A stretch of DNA of 64,000 bases. It comes from Lithospermum erythrorhizon (taxonomy: Eukaryota; Streptophyta; Magnoliopsida; Boraginales; Boraginaceae). The notes beneath the pieces were generated by a model. That model had not been told where the DNA came from. It saw only the letters and a program-made list of their open reading frames with translations, and ran no database searches. Location of the stretch: NCBI GenBank assembly GCA_019722365.1, contig JADFUC010000954.1:558001-622000 (forward strand). Reading direction: 5' to 3'. This document shows, one piece after another, positions 1 through 11,579 of this stretch. Made by a program: the position numbers and the translations under genes. Positions within the stretch are counted from its first letter, which is position 1. Each line of letters starts with the position of its first letter.

Positions 1-3000
1 ATACTGTATAGAGCAATGTTTCTACATTTCAACTTACTTATTCTTCAATTTCTTTGATTCATCTCTTCATTATTCTTTAGCACCTAGAGGCTCAATTTAC
101 CAATTTGTTGCATGTATCTCTTGATAGATGAATAATTAACTGCCATTCTGGTTATATTACTCTAAACTCTAAAGTTTTATCATTCTGACATTGAGTTGTA
201 TACTTTACTACAATAGAAACAAATCATTGAAGCTAAAGTTGTCCTTGATATTTCATGTAACTCCAATTTCTGGCATCTTGAAGATTATTGTACGTAGGTG
301 ATTGGTAAACTGTTGAATCAATATTGAATTAGATTATTATATTTTATTAGGAAGAAATACCTCTTATGGCAAGTTATGAGCTGTTAAATGTTGTCAAAGT
401 AAGTGGAAAAGTTGGAAAATAGATGAAAACAAGTAAATGGTAGGTACTCTATCACTATCTTAAAAATTTGAAAACTGAGACCTTGATGTGATTATGTATC
501 TTTGTAACCTTTTTTGGGGGATTTCATTTAAATATTTAAATTTACCTATTTAAACACTCTCACTTAATCTTAATATATACTCCATGTTATGATATTGCAT
601 CTAAGTAAAAACTAATGTGTATATGTAATGGCATCAATGTAGTTTTTTTTATTTGAGATCCTCTAACAAACTCTACATATTCCTATAAAACTCAGACTTG
701 TATACTATAACTAAGCAATTGTTACTTTATAATTGGTGTATCATTCACAGGGGCACAATCAATAGATGATCTGAGGATTGGCTGATTTGCAAGTTATTAA
801 TAACATGCACATGAAAAACCAATGCCACAATAAACATTCAGTATGGATGATTAAGGGGTGGATATTTTTACACACATCCAAGGCAAAACCGACGGTACAT
901 TTTGCACAGTCGGTGTTTTTTAGCAGAAAAAAACAATTGATCATGCAAAATGCACGGTCATGCCTATTTCGACGGATGCGTGTACATCTAGATGCGTGAA
1001 AATAGTCTTGATCATGATTGAGCCACTAATTTTTACTCCATGAAACATGTGTTCGAGTATTGGGAATACCATTTTTTACTTTGCATCCGTCACTGGATTT
1101 AAGCCAATATTTTCGAAATTTTAATTTGAAAAACATATTAGGATAATCATGTTCGAACCGATGACTTTCACCACATCAAGGTGACCCTCCATATTTTATC
1201 CCTATAAGTAGCGCATTCAATATGCATTCAAGTAGCACATAGCAACAGACAGATTAATAGTTGGGACCTAAACTCTACATGAAAAAGATGCCTACACAAT
1301 GAAAATGTTCTAAATTGTAACTTTTTTGTTATATTGCCAAAATGATATGGTTGGCAATGATGTAAAAGATAGAGAAAGGTGGGGCAAAAAAGATTAGAAG
1401 AAAGTATAAGTTTTTTGTAGGCTTCTGATTCCATAAGCTGTTTGTTTTTGGAAGAAGCTGCATTGGTAAAATAGAAGAAAAGTCAGTTTCCTGCATTTCA
1501 TTCATCCACTAGAGAAAAGAAAAAATTGCAGATAATTTTGTGCCATAGTGAAAGAAATTTGACCTACTATGAGAATCTGAAAAATAACAAAAAGAAAGGG
1601 CCCTATAGGCTATAACTATGTTCCAATTTGACCATATTGGACCAACATGAGATTTTTTAAATGATAATGGGGTTATAAGAAGGTTGTTTTATGCATGATC
1701 CAGCAAAGTAACCAAGAGGTAAAACTCTAGGCTGAGATTTGTAATATTGACTAGAATTTGTTGTAATGAAACAAAGAAACTGTCAAATATATATAGGTAA
1801 CTTTCAAAACATTTCAGAATCTAGGTGACGAGTGACTTCTTGCCACTAGTTTTCCTAGTAAGTGGTAACTCCCACCCCAACCAAGTAGTAGTAGTAGTAA
1901 TAATAATAATAATAATAAGGCGTATGGATGTTTTCACACAATTGTTTAAAAAATGTTACAGGTTACGAATTATAAGCAGATTTTATTGAGTAAAAAGTTT
2001 TTTTTCCTAGATATCTTAATTATTAATTTTTATGTGATATACTCATATACTGATATCTCAATTATAAACAGTAAAAAAGTTTGTATTCAATGTACCAGCA
2101 TCAATCAATATCAGTAGGCCACATCACAATAAGTAGTCAGATTGAAGCCTGTGAAAGATGCCGAGAGCCTGAGACTACTATTGTTGAATAGTATAGAGAA
2201 TACTACTGTATTTTCTTTAACTTTTAACATATGAACCAGTTTAATATTCCTGAGGCAGTAATTTTTTGCTAGTGAAGCTAAAACCTAATAGTCATTTATT
2301 CACTTTTTTACCAACAAAAAAACTACTGAAATAAAAATAAATTTCTTGATTGTCAGAAACCAGAAAACATTGCAGGTCGCATGAGTCACCATGCCTGCAA
2401 ACTACCAAACTAAATAATTTCTTGAGCAGTTTCTTTGTATTTGTTGGCATAAATTTATGTTTACTCTGATAGGATAAAATAAAACAATTGATATTCAGTT
2501 TCACATACATTTGGGGAAACTAAAACTAAACCCTTCAGGGAATCAGTACTAATAGCACATTAGCACGAGTGTTACCTTATTACATTAAAACAAAACATGG
2601 TTAATATTAAGTGCCCCAAGATTGTTGTCTTGTCCTGGTTTCTCTACTCTTAACAATGTGACATTCATTGGTTATTATCTCAAGGGATGGTTTACCACTA
2701 CTAACTTAATGATTCCGTATTTCATTCTTGGATTATCATAGAGATAGAGTTACGTACTGTTTCGACCCCTTATCCTCTTTAAGTGAAAGCTTCTTTAGAG
2801 TATGAACATATTGTTGTTAAAACATGATTTTATCATTTAAAACAAGTAATAAGTAAATAATCCTTCTCCGTCCCTGATAAGAATTGGATCATATACTAGA
2901 CCTATTAAATATTTTCATCATTTATTTTATTATATTTTTTTAATGTAACAGATAACGTCGCGCAATTTCTTAATTAATTATGAGGGCATCTGTACAGAAT

Positions 3001-3297
3001 TGTTTTCCTATCCTCTAGGGAATATAAACAAAATAGGTGTAATAAAGTGAATGAATGAATGAATGTGACATTAATAACTCAAGTTTACCTACCAATTGCA
3101 ACATTTTCTCTCTTTATTATTCATCCAAACAAGAAGTAGAGCTCAAAACAAAGGAGAGCATCTTTCTTGCTGAACTGAATTTGCCTTTTTCTCCACACCT
3201 TCAACCTTCCAAAAGTGCAAAAATTCCATATTCCTTACCATTAGTAGCTAAACATAGTTATTTGCCTATTTCCAGTTTCAACTTTCACTTTCTAAAG
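1..3297. other. Intergenic, no gene supported
   Basis: No reading frame here resembles a protein I recognise. The stretch is AT-rich. A possible short exon lies near 351-402: an AG precedes it, an open frame of about 16 codons follows, and then a good GTAAGT donor. I found no partner exon. Positions 860-1000 read like a small degenerate repeat. The last few hundred bases would contain the promoter and leader of the NaKR-type gene that starts at 3298. Confidence 0.5.
1886..1919. repeat. AGT/AAT trinucleotide microsatellite
   Basis: A run of about five AGT units passes directly into about seven AAT units. It is a compound simple-sequence repeat in non-coding DNA. Confidence 0.9.
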
Positions 3298-5117
3298 ATG
3301 AATAAGATCAATATATTTTGCACCTCCCAGGCTGCAACTGCCATATGTCTAAGCATGGATGGACCTTCCTCCTCCACCACCATTCAGCTAGGATCCGCCT
3401 CGCCTCCCGGTGGAGGAGGCGGAGGCCGAGAAATCGACCGTTATAACCCCATAATCACAGATTCCAGAAGAATAAACCAATCTATGCTACCTTCCTCTCT
3501 TCTGCCCCCATTAACTCCAAGACCTCAGAACATTTCCCATATCAAAAACAGAAAAAGTACTTCAAATCCGAAAAATGAGACTAAGAAAAAGAAAACCATT
3601 CCAAAAACAAATGATCAAAAGAGGAAGAGTGTCTCAAGCACTACTGAGCTGAATAATAGTAATAAAAGTACTAATAGCTTTGTTTCAAGAAAGAGCTGGA
3701 GTTGTACTAAGCCTGGAGCTTTCATTACTCCACCAGGTTCTACTAGGTATTTGTTGAGTGATGAAGCTTCCTTGGAGAAGCTATTAGATATTGGTCTACC
3801 ATTGAAGCTGAATCCAGTCAATGAAGCTGATAAAGTTGTGGCACCAAAAGCAGAGGATTCTAATATTGCTTCCAAGAAACAACCTGACCAGGTTATTCAA
3901 TTCTTCTGCAAATTATAATTTATCTTCTTTTAATCGACTTCCGCCTAAGCTAGGTAGGAAGTAGGATAGTATGCAACTGAGGCTGTTTCCGAATTGACCA
4001 AGAGTGAAGTGCAAACTGCTCTCTACTAGTCACAAAAGATAAGTAGCATAGGTAGTGTCATGAGCAATTTGATTTATTCCATTATATCCAATAGCTAGAG
4101 AAAATAAAAAAATTAACTCTATAAGACATGAAAACAAATTATATTTTTTAATGCTTTTGAAAACAATTAAACTTGCATGAGTCTTGGATTTAGATTGGTT
4201 CATACAACACTAAGATTAAATAAAATATATACTTCTTTTAGTGCCAATTTCACTAATTTCTTGAAGGGTTACTTTGAATTTCTTGCATTGTAGATGTGGG
4301 GTGAAACATTGAACTGTTGGTGGTCCTGATGGGTAGGCAAATTCTTTAATGGTGTCCTGATAATTGCAGGTTGTTGTTCTGAGGGTGTCCCTTCATTGCA
4401 AGGGATGTGAGAAGAAAGTGAGGAAACACATCTCTAGAATGCAAGGTATATCAATATGACTATATGCATTTCTCTTGTTTACAAACATTTGTACTGCTTT
4501 GACTGTATATATTTATAACACCATGTGATTCTTTTTCCATAATAGTTACAGTACTTAATTACTTTTTGTGTAAATCATTTAACCAGTTGATAATCACAAC
4601 AATAAACTATAAGACAGTGACTAGCCAATGGGATCCACAACCCTGTTATTGTGTCTCATATTCTATACTTCATATGTAATGCATTAGAACATATTACATT
4701 AATTTAGATTTAAATGGTAGGTTTGATTTTCACTATAAAAATTAATTTTGACCCTGAATTAATCTTATTCGAATTACTTTGTTTTCATTTAAACTTTTCT
4801 AACTTATAAGTATATATTTGGTGTTACTGCATAATCATACGGAGTATTAATCTTAAGATGAGAATCTAAATCATACAATTGAATAACTAGTACCCCCAAT
4901 GAAAAATGTTGAATGATTGGCAGGTGTGAGTTCTTTCAACATAGATTTTGCTGCTAATAAAGTGACAGTGGTAGGGGAAGTAACCCCATCAGAGGTTCTT
5001 GCAAGTATATCCAAAGTTAAGAATAATGCCAAATTGTGGACACAACTTCAACCTCCAGTACTCTCTTCTTCAAACCCTGCCCCTACACTCAATTCAACTC
5101 TGATCGCTTCAACTTAA
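3298..5117 (+). CDS. HMA-domain protein, SODIUM POTASSIUM ROOT DEFECTIVE (NaKR) type
   Basis: Three exons join in frame: 3298-3891, 4370-4445 and 4924-5117, giving 287 residues. The start is the ATG beginning MNKINIFCTSQAATAIC, because upstream codons in the frame read like leader sequence. The N-terminal two thirds is basic, Ser/Thr/Asn-rich and low in complexity. It contains the block KPGAFITPPGSTRYLLSDE followed by LLDIGLP, which I recognise from NaKR-type proteins. Exons 2-3 encode one heavy-metal-associated (HMA, ferredoxin-like) domain at about residues 199-265. It begins VVVLRVSLHCKGC with the metal-binding CxxC at Cys208 and Cys211. A Pro/Ser-rich tail ends the protein. In Arabidopsis NaKR1 is a phloem metal-binding protein that affects Na/K balance and flowering; the same role here is inference. 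Both introns are canonical GT-AG and one splits the HMA domain. Confidence 0.88.
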
Positions 5118-7454
5118 AGAAATTTGAAGAAGACTTTCGTGCATTCCTATTCTACCCTGTTATCCTACTTAGGCAGGATTCTCTCAGAGGTATTGACGCA
5201 TGGGGATGTATTGTGAACAAAGACATGCTATGAAAAAGGCTAGAATGTATCCTTGTATGTTGTATTGATAGGAACTTGGACTATGATTTTTTCTACCTAG
5301 AACTTTAATTTGTTTGGAAATCCAACTCTTTATGAGTAGAACTGTAGAAGTGTCTTTCAGTAATGTGGGAAGAACTTTTTAGTCATTCGTCGACAAATGT
5401 TGACTTGTTTTATCACCTCCAATCTCTTAACGAAGTCGTGGCAGGTGATATACCATGCCGAGACTACAAATAACAATAAGTTGCTATACTATTAAAAGAA
5501 AAACACATGGTGATCATTGTCTTAAATGGTTTTCAATTTAAGGTTTTTTATCAAATAGTTTGTTTTAAGTTGTTGAGCTAGCTTACATGTCAATATATAT
5601 ACATGTTACTTACTATTCAACACCTAGATTCACAAGCATTCATATGTCATAAGCGCCAACATGTAAAGTAGATTTACATATACCTGAAAAGCAAAGATGT
5701 TCGTAATCGCATGTCAATGTAGCTGCACCCGACCTCATAAAAAAAGATTAAGCAATAGAGGTCCTTCTGGTGCACATTGCCGACTGGGTTCTGCAAGTTG
5801 AACTTGAGAAGCGGATAATGCATCTTCCAAGTACTATTTGAATACTTGACTCCCGGATGAGACCGCTTTCTCCCTCGTCACTTATGGGTTCTCCATCTCT
5901 TAAGACGCTCCCAATTCGACACCACATCAAAGGATCTAGTTCTGGTCCTGACTACCGACATTTGACTGTGAATTTATACTAGACATCTGTAACATAATAG
6001 ACAAGCTATAGCTAATTCTACCCATTTGATGTAACTAGTGGGCAATCCTACCCCTCAGAGGTGCCTTTGGTCTTAACATTTCAATAGTGTCTTAACTGCC
6101 TAAGGTACTTGGATGCAAATATCTATAATGTGATCTCCAACATGACATTTGAAACTCCGATGATGGAGATTCAACTTAACCATACGATGGGGAATCACGA
6201 TTAGCTTGGAAGAACCCTGCGTAATAGGAGACAACACAACTTTGTAACCCCCACAGAATAAATCTTACTCTGTACAAAAATTCCGTCATCGAACATTTAT
6301 TCCCCAAGACAGACTTGAAGAGATCAAACAATAGAATAAATATGACAACTATATATACACACAGTTTCACGAGCATACACACTTTTAGTTTCATGTAATA
6401 ATAATGAATAGATGGTGAGCAGCAACTTTCACATTCTGTCCGCAACAATAAACAAATACATACATATATATGCATATGAAACCAATTTATAAGAAGCAAT
6501 CTGCAACTTTAGTTTAGCATAAAACAAATGATGAGATCATGGAGTGGTGGAAGGATGGAGGCGTCATGAGAAAGCATTGGAAAACCTTAATGTATTACAC
6601 TTACACATGCGAAAAATAGCTCCCAAAATGATTCATTCATCGTTGTCATAAAAGTATGGTCCCTTTGATTATGGTCGATTTGTAGGTCGTAATGAAACCC
6701 AAAAAAGAACATTTACTTCCAACGAAAGATAAATCTGGAGAGTTGTCACAAGACTAAGGGATAAAGATCGAACTCCCATAGTGCCTATCATACAATCATG
6801 TAATAGAAACTCGTTTAGCACAACAAAAACTTACAACTTCTGGATCGTTGGAAAACAGAAGTAAATTAAACCAGATGCTTTTCAAGACTATAAACCTGAT
6901 ACTGTCAGTTCAGATGCTTTAATCCACCTTCATAGTTTAACTTTTTTGATCATCCTCACTCTCTTCAATAGGCTGCAGCCTCAATAACTTCGCACTTTTT
7001 AACATGTCTTTAATTGTATTCTCTGCACATAACAAAAGCATATCAGTTGATGTCAATAAAGGTTGCCTGCTTTATGTCGAATCTATCAGTTTCCAATACC
7101 ATGTTTTTGTACAACTCCATACAAACAACTTAAAATTCAATACTCAGCTATTCCAATGCTGAAGTACACTAAATGAATCAATGATGTCGAGTAATTGTAT
7201 CATCAATTAGAGAACAACATAAAATCAAGATATGCGATTCCATTTAGCCACTACTATATCTTATGCTCCCTTTTAGTAGTGTAGTCTCTGAGTGTCCTCC
7301 AGTTGATGTAATATAAGTGATATCAATCAATATATGATGTTATCCAGAAAAACGAAAATCATGCAGAAGTGAAACCATTCAATACAGAAAACAATTGAAC
7401 TAATCTATACCATCTCTGTATAAAAAGTAAGCTCCATTTATGCTTTCTGATCAG
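5118..7454. other. Intergenic between the NaKR-type gene and the SG1-like gene
   Basis: No convincing gene. Short open frames at 5748-5930 and 6176-6499 on the minus strand have no recognisable family. The 5748-5930 stretch is less AT-rich than its surroundings and could be a transposon scrap. The right end holds the 3' side of the SG1-like gene, including a possible alternative last exon at 6937-7022. Confidence 0.45.
6937..7022 (-). other. Possible 3' exon of the SG1-like gene (speculative)
   Basis: On the minus strand a pyrimidine-rich stretch ending TGTGCAG is followed by sequence with one open frame (NTIKDMLKSAKLLRLQPIEE, then acidic residues and a stop). The SG1-like CDS ends in ATGAAG GTTTGA, so a GT lies exactly before its stop and could act as a donor. 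Joining the two at that donor would use a different frame (MKRIQLKTC, stop). If spliced, this is more likely a 3' UTR exon or an alternative tail than part of the main protein. Confidence 0.25.
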
Positions 7455-8807
7455 TCAAACCTTCATTCCAGCTCTCTCACTGTCCAATTTCTGAGCATAT
7501 AACTTTGTACCAGTCATATTATCATCGAAATACCTAGCATACGGGTGCCCTTCAGGAACCAAACTCCGATACTTCTCGAAACTCTTTTCAGCTTCCTTGT
7601 TTTTCCTCATCAATGTATAAATGATTCCTTGACACAAATAAGGCCTAAAGTCCCTCGGCTCATCTTTCACAAGCTCCTCATAAACCATCAACGCCTCGCT
7701 ATACTTCCCCTCAATCACCCAAACCTGCGCAATCAACAACTTAAAATCCTTCAAATCATTCTTCAAATTCCCCTTCTTAGCTAACTCCATTGCTTCCTCA
7801 ATCTTCCCCTCGATTTCCTTCAACTCAGACGCAGACTCATTCTGCGAGGCAGCCATTACAAGCCCGTGATACGCCTCAACACGAAGAGGGTCCTTACTAA
7901 TCATCTCATTAAACCTATTTTTCGCGGATTCAGGGTCCCCATTGTAGATATACAAATGGGATTTCAACAATGACCACTCAATCTCATTCGGATCAGTCTC
8001 AATCAATCTATCAACCACACTCATCGCCTCATCGATTTTATTGTTCTTAATCCTAATTTCCATCAAATCCCTCAAAGCATTCACGTCATTCGGGTTAGAA
8101 CTCAAAAGCTTTTCTATCTCCCTCTCCTTCTCCTCATCCAAAATGATGTCGTTTTTCGTTTCCACCGTTTGGGGAGGCGACATAGCAACAGCAAAAGCAG
8201 GTTTTGCAATAAAATTGAACCTTGTAAACAACAAAACAGTGGTGGCTACTGCAGTGACTAAGGTGGTTTTGATGTGGGAAAATGAAAAAGATTCAACCTT
8301 ATTGGTATTATTGAGTTCATTGTTTTCTGAAAAGGATTCAATCTTTATGGTTTTAGAGGGTGCATTGTTTTCTGAAAAAGATTCAAGCTTTATTGGTTTA
8401 ATGGGTGCAAATTTTTGTGAAAAATATTCAATTTTTTTGGTTTTAATGGGTTCATGGTTTTGTGAAAAAGATTCCAGCTTTATGGTCTTAATGGGTTCAT
8501 GGTTTTGGGAAAAAGATTCAAACTTTTTGGTTTGAATGGGTTTATGGTTTTGTGAAAAAAATTGAAACTTTGTGGTTTTAATGGGTACATTTTTCTGTGA
8601 AAAAGATTCAATCTTTAATAAATGTCCACTATTCAGGGTTTTAAATGGTTTTGGGGTTTGGGGTTTATTGAAAGAATGGTGTGAAGTTGAGGATTTGATG
8701 ATGAGGTTAGAAGGGGTTTTGAAGGAAAGGGGGGAAATGGGTATGGAGGAGATTGGGTGATGGGGGTGGGTGAGAGAGAGGGGGAGTTTAGCAGTGATGG
8801 AGTTCAT
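7455..8807 (-). CDS. SG1: Plastid TPR protein, SLOW GREEN 1-like
   Basis: A single uninterrupted frame encodes 450 residues. Residues 1-60 are rich in Ser, Pro, Thr and basic residues with almost no acidic ones, as in a chloroplast transit peptide. Residues 63-180 are eight degenerate copies of a 15-residue unit (consensus like TIKLESFSQNHEPIK). A hydrophobic helix follows at about 181-198 and then AKPAFAVA, which resembles a processing site. The C-terminal half (about 225-440) is helical TPR repeats, for example LRDLMEIRIKNNKIDEAM and SLLKSHLYIYNGDPESAK. SG1 is a chloroplast TPR protein needed for early chloroplast development in Arabidopsis; function here is by homology. The frame stays open for 46 codons upstream to another Met at 8945. 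I chose 8807 because it opens a typical transit peptide (MNSITAKLPL). Confidence 0.82.
   Translation of the reverse strand: MNSITAKLPLSLTHPHHPISSIPISPLSFKTPSNLIIKSSTSHHSFNKPQTPKPFKTLNSGHLLKIESFSQKNVPIKTTKFQFFSQNHKPIQTKKFESFSQNHEPIKTIKLESFSQNHEPIKTKKIEYFSQKFAPIKPIKLESFSENNAPSKTIKIESFSENNELNNTNKVESFSFSHIKTTLVTAVATTVLLFTRFNFIAKPAFAVAMSPPQTVETKNDIILDEEKEREIEKLLSSNPNDVNALRDLMEIRIKNNKIDEAMSVVDRLIETDPNEIEWSLLKSHLYIYNGDPESAKNRFNEMISKDPLRVEAYHGLVMAASQNESASELKEIEGKIEEAMELAKKGNLKNDLKDFKLLIAQVWVIEGKYSEALMVYEELVKDEPRDFRPYLCQGIIYTLMRKNKEAEKSFEKYRSLVPEGHPYARYFDDNMTGTKLYAQKLDSERAGMKV
8268..8621 (-). repeat. In-frame 45-bp coding minisatellite (eight units)
   Basis: On the coding (minus) strand eight consecutive units of 45 bases encode 15 residues each. 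The conserved core is K-[FLI]-E-S-F-S-[QE]-[NK]-[NH]-x-P-I-K. Units 3 and 4 are the most alike and units 1, 2, 7 and 8 the most divergent. The array lies between the transit peptide and the hydrophobic helix of the SG1-like protein. Confidence 0.9.
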
Positions 8808-9289
8808 GGTTGAAGTGAAAATGGAGGTTTTCAACACTGCGGCGATAAAGAAAGAAAGAGGTTTAACAGCAGAGCCAATCAAGATTCCAAGGGCAGAGGT
8901 CCCTCTACAAATAGAGGTGACTAAAATAGTAATTTTCGCATACATTTTTTACTGCAGAGACGACTGCGATACGCACCTTAGAATAGTAGCTTTTTAATGA
9001 AATAACCGATTTTGCGTAATGAAGCTTACAACTACTACACACTTGCAAATAGAAGCCAAATGATAAATTTGGCCTTTGGCTTAGAAACTATTATTTAGAT
9101 GTATTAATATAGCAATTTCAGTTTTTCTTTATTATTGGGTGTGCTTTTAAGCAGAAAAGGGAGCTAAAGTCGCCTTAGAAACCTTGATGTTAAAAGTAAG
9201 AGTCTTAAATGAAATCTAATCCAGAGCCAAGCCCAGGAACAGGCAGAAATAACCGAGGGTGGAGGCAGATTGGGCAGAGGCGGTTGGGT

Positions 9290-9560
9290 TCGAAAATACA
9301 AAGCAGAAAATATTTCGGTTCGGTCGGGTTTCCAGAAAACAGAATCGGTTCGGGAGGCAGCTTTCGAACCGATTGAATTTTAATTAAAAGAAATTAAAAA
9401 TATTATATATAACCAAAATAACCGAGAATCGAACCGAAAATAACTTGAGGAAAAAACGAACCGAACAAAACCGAAAATACTAGAGAGCAGGGCAGGTCTT
9501 GAACCGGTTTAGGTTTAATCTAACATAGGCAAGTCGGTTCGGTTGAAATACCACAGCCAA
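9290..9560. repeat. CGGTTCGG-rich imperfect inverted repeat
   Basis: Many copies of CGGTTCGG occur around 9310-9370. Its complement CCGAACCG and variants occur around 9420-9480, so the segment could fold back. Similar low-complexity CGGTT blocks are common in plant transposon debris. No open frame is present. Confidence 0.55.
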
Positions 9561-9597
9561 AGGCAGGAACCATTACGATGGAAGCCACATTAAAAGG

Positions 9598-9716
9598 TAG
9601 GTGAAATGACTATTTTTGCTTTTGTAATTGTAGTGATTGAGGAAGTTTTATTTAGGGATAAAATAGTAATTTCGGTAAATTTTATCTTGTTAGGCCATGG
9701 ATATAGTCGGACTCGC
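9598..9716 (+). repeat. Dispersed repeat, copy 1 (with 20013-20125)
   Basis: Shares with 20013-20125, in the same orientation and order, the segments GGTGAAATGACTAT, GAAGTTTTATTTA, TAGTAATTT and ATATAGTCGGACTC. It is a diverged pair of an unnamed interspersed repeat of about 110-120 bases. Confidence 0.65.
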
Positions 9717-10689
9717 CATAGAGGCATTGAAAAGAATGGTCGATCACGATTTGCTAATTGCACACTAAACAATCATACATTCAATTGAATTTAATTGTTC
9801 GTTTGATTTTTTAAAACCGATTATTGAGTGTGAAATCGTCATTATATTTGCTTAGGTCATTTTGTATTGGAATACTACGAGAAGTTAATCATTTGAATGT
9901 GGGTACCGATTTATGTCCAGTACTAGAGATTTAATTTTAATCATTTGATAGAAAGTTCGCTATACTTACATGATAGGAACTCGATACATGAAAGAGTGTA
10001 TTTGGTAATTCGCTTGATACATTTCTTTTTCTGCGATTGAGTTTTCTTAAGAGTAGAATTTTTCGTGATTATTAAACTTACAACTCTCTTCGTTTTTTAT
10101 TTATTTGACGTTTTCGTATATCAAGTTGAAACTTTGATAATTAATTACTCCTTACTAATTATTCATTATTAATAAATATCACTCTATTTTTGGCCGTTTT
10201 CGTATGCTCGAAATTGGAACTTTGATCATTAAGATTTACAAATTTTTCATTATTCTAATAAATATAGAATTTATATAATTAGATTTTATCTTTAGAAAAT
10301 AGTTTTCGTAATAATATTTTCTTATAATTTTTAGGCTATAGTTGAAGAATAATTGATGGTTAAAATTCTGCTGTCGATATCTTAGAAAGGTCGAATAAAA
10401 AAACAAAATGAATACTATATGTACTCTCTAAAGGACTTTTTTTGAATTTGTTTTATAAATCAAAATTATTAAATTATCATATTAATATTTAAAAATTTAA
10501 AAAAAAATTATCTTAGTATTTTTCTTACAAAATACTCCGTATCATACAAAGTATCTAAAAACATTTGATAAAAAAAAATTAATATTGAAATAATCAAATA
10601 CTCAAGCAGTTGATGTATTCGCCTTAATCCATTAGATCGATAATCACGAATCGACGAGTTATTATAAGGCTAATTAATACGTTTCGCGA

Positions 10690-11475
10690 GCTATCGTTTA
10701 ATTTTAGTGCCTAAACTTTATCATCTTTTAATCTTCTCTCGTGAGGAAACTTTATATCTTTTCGATTAAATGCTTAAATGAAGCTATTATCTTTTTCTGG
10801 AATGTCTGTTTATTAAACACATTTTAATTAAAATATATAAAAATTTCATATAACACAAGGACAAAAAAGAAATTACACAATTACTAAATTTGTGAGACAT
10901 ATTTTAAAATAACTTAACATGTGGAACCTTTTATACTCCATTTGTCTCATAATATTTGATAAATGTGAATTTTTGTCATATGAAATATTTGATTTTTTAA
11001 CATTAAATACTCTTTTTCGCTTTATATGCAATTTTTTCATTTATCTTTTAGGTGAGGTAATTTGATTATTACAGCTCTTTTCTTTGCTTTTTATTAACTA
11101 CATCATTAATTAAATTTAGATAATGGCTTGTTGTGAGACGGAGGGAATAATAATTAAAATATTACATAATATTTTCGGAAAAGTTATTATACTACTAGTA
11201 ATATTACGTAATATTTTAATTATTTTAATCTATTCTAACATGTTAAGTTATTTTAAAATATGCCTCACAAATTTAGTAATTATGTTATTCCTTTTTTACC
11301 CTCTTATTATATGAACATTTATATATTTTAATTAAAAAATGTGTTTGAGGGAAACATCGAAAAAGATAAATAATATAACGAACGTGTTGAAAAGATCTGA
11401 AATTCAGCGAAAAAATGGCGAAATTGAGAGCGAAGTTGAAAATAAACTCGTAGTTCAAAAAATCAAATGATTAAT
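10690..11475. mobile_element. Element with long terminal inverted repeats upstream of DAPF
   Basis: The stretch 10812-10920 reads almost perfectly as the reverse complement of 11237-11348. Shared blocks include CATGTTAAGTTATTTTAAAA and CACAAATTTAGTAATT. Weaker pairing continues outward to about 10690 and 11475. Between the arms lies a separate MITE (10934-11150). No transposase frame is present. Long arms with a short non-coding centre suggest a foldback or Mutator-like non-autonomous element. It ends about 100 bases before the DAPF start codon, so it probably overlaps the promoter. Outer limits and target duplication were not resolved. Confidence 0.65.
10934..11150. mobile_element. Stowaway-type MITE nested in the inverted-repeat element
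   Basis: The left end reads TACTCCATTTGTCTCATAA and the right end GTGAGACGGAGGGAATA, which are inverted matches of the CTCCCTCCGTC type. The centre is AT-rich and non-coding. It is related to 33960-34245. Confidence 0.7.
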
Positions 11476-11579
11476 TATATCTTTATTATAATGTTAATGA
11501 CAAATTGAAAATAAAGTCATAGTGAACTAAAATATTGAATTTTCTTGCCATTTCTCCACTTAATAGTCAACGCCACTCC

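Noticed and set aside
351..402. Possible isolated exon with AG acceptor and GTAAGT donor
   Set aside because: No neighbouring exon in a compatible frame was found, so it cannot be supported as a gene.
5748..5930. Minus-strand 60-codon frame with fairly normal composition
   Set aside because: No conserved motif or splice context; may be transposon debris but cannot be named.
8041..8535. Plus-strand 164-codon frame opposite the SG1-like gene
   Set aside because: It is the antisense shadow of the 45-bp repeat array and TPR region; its repeated residues just mirror the minus-strand repeats.
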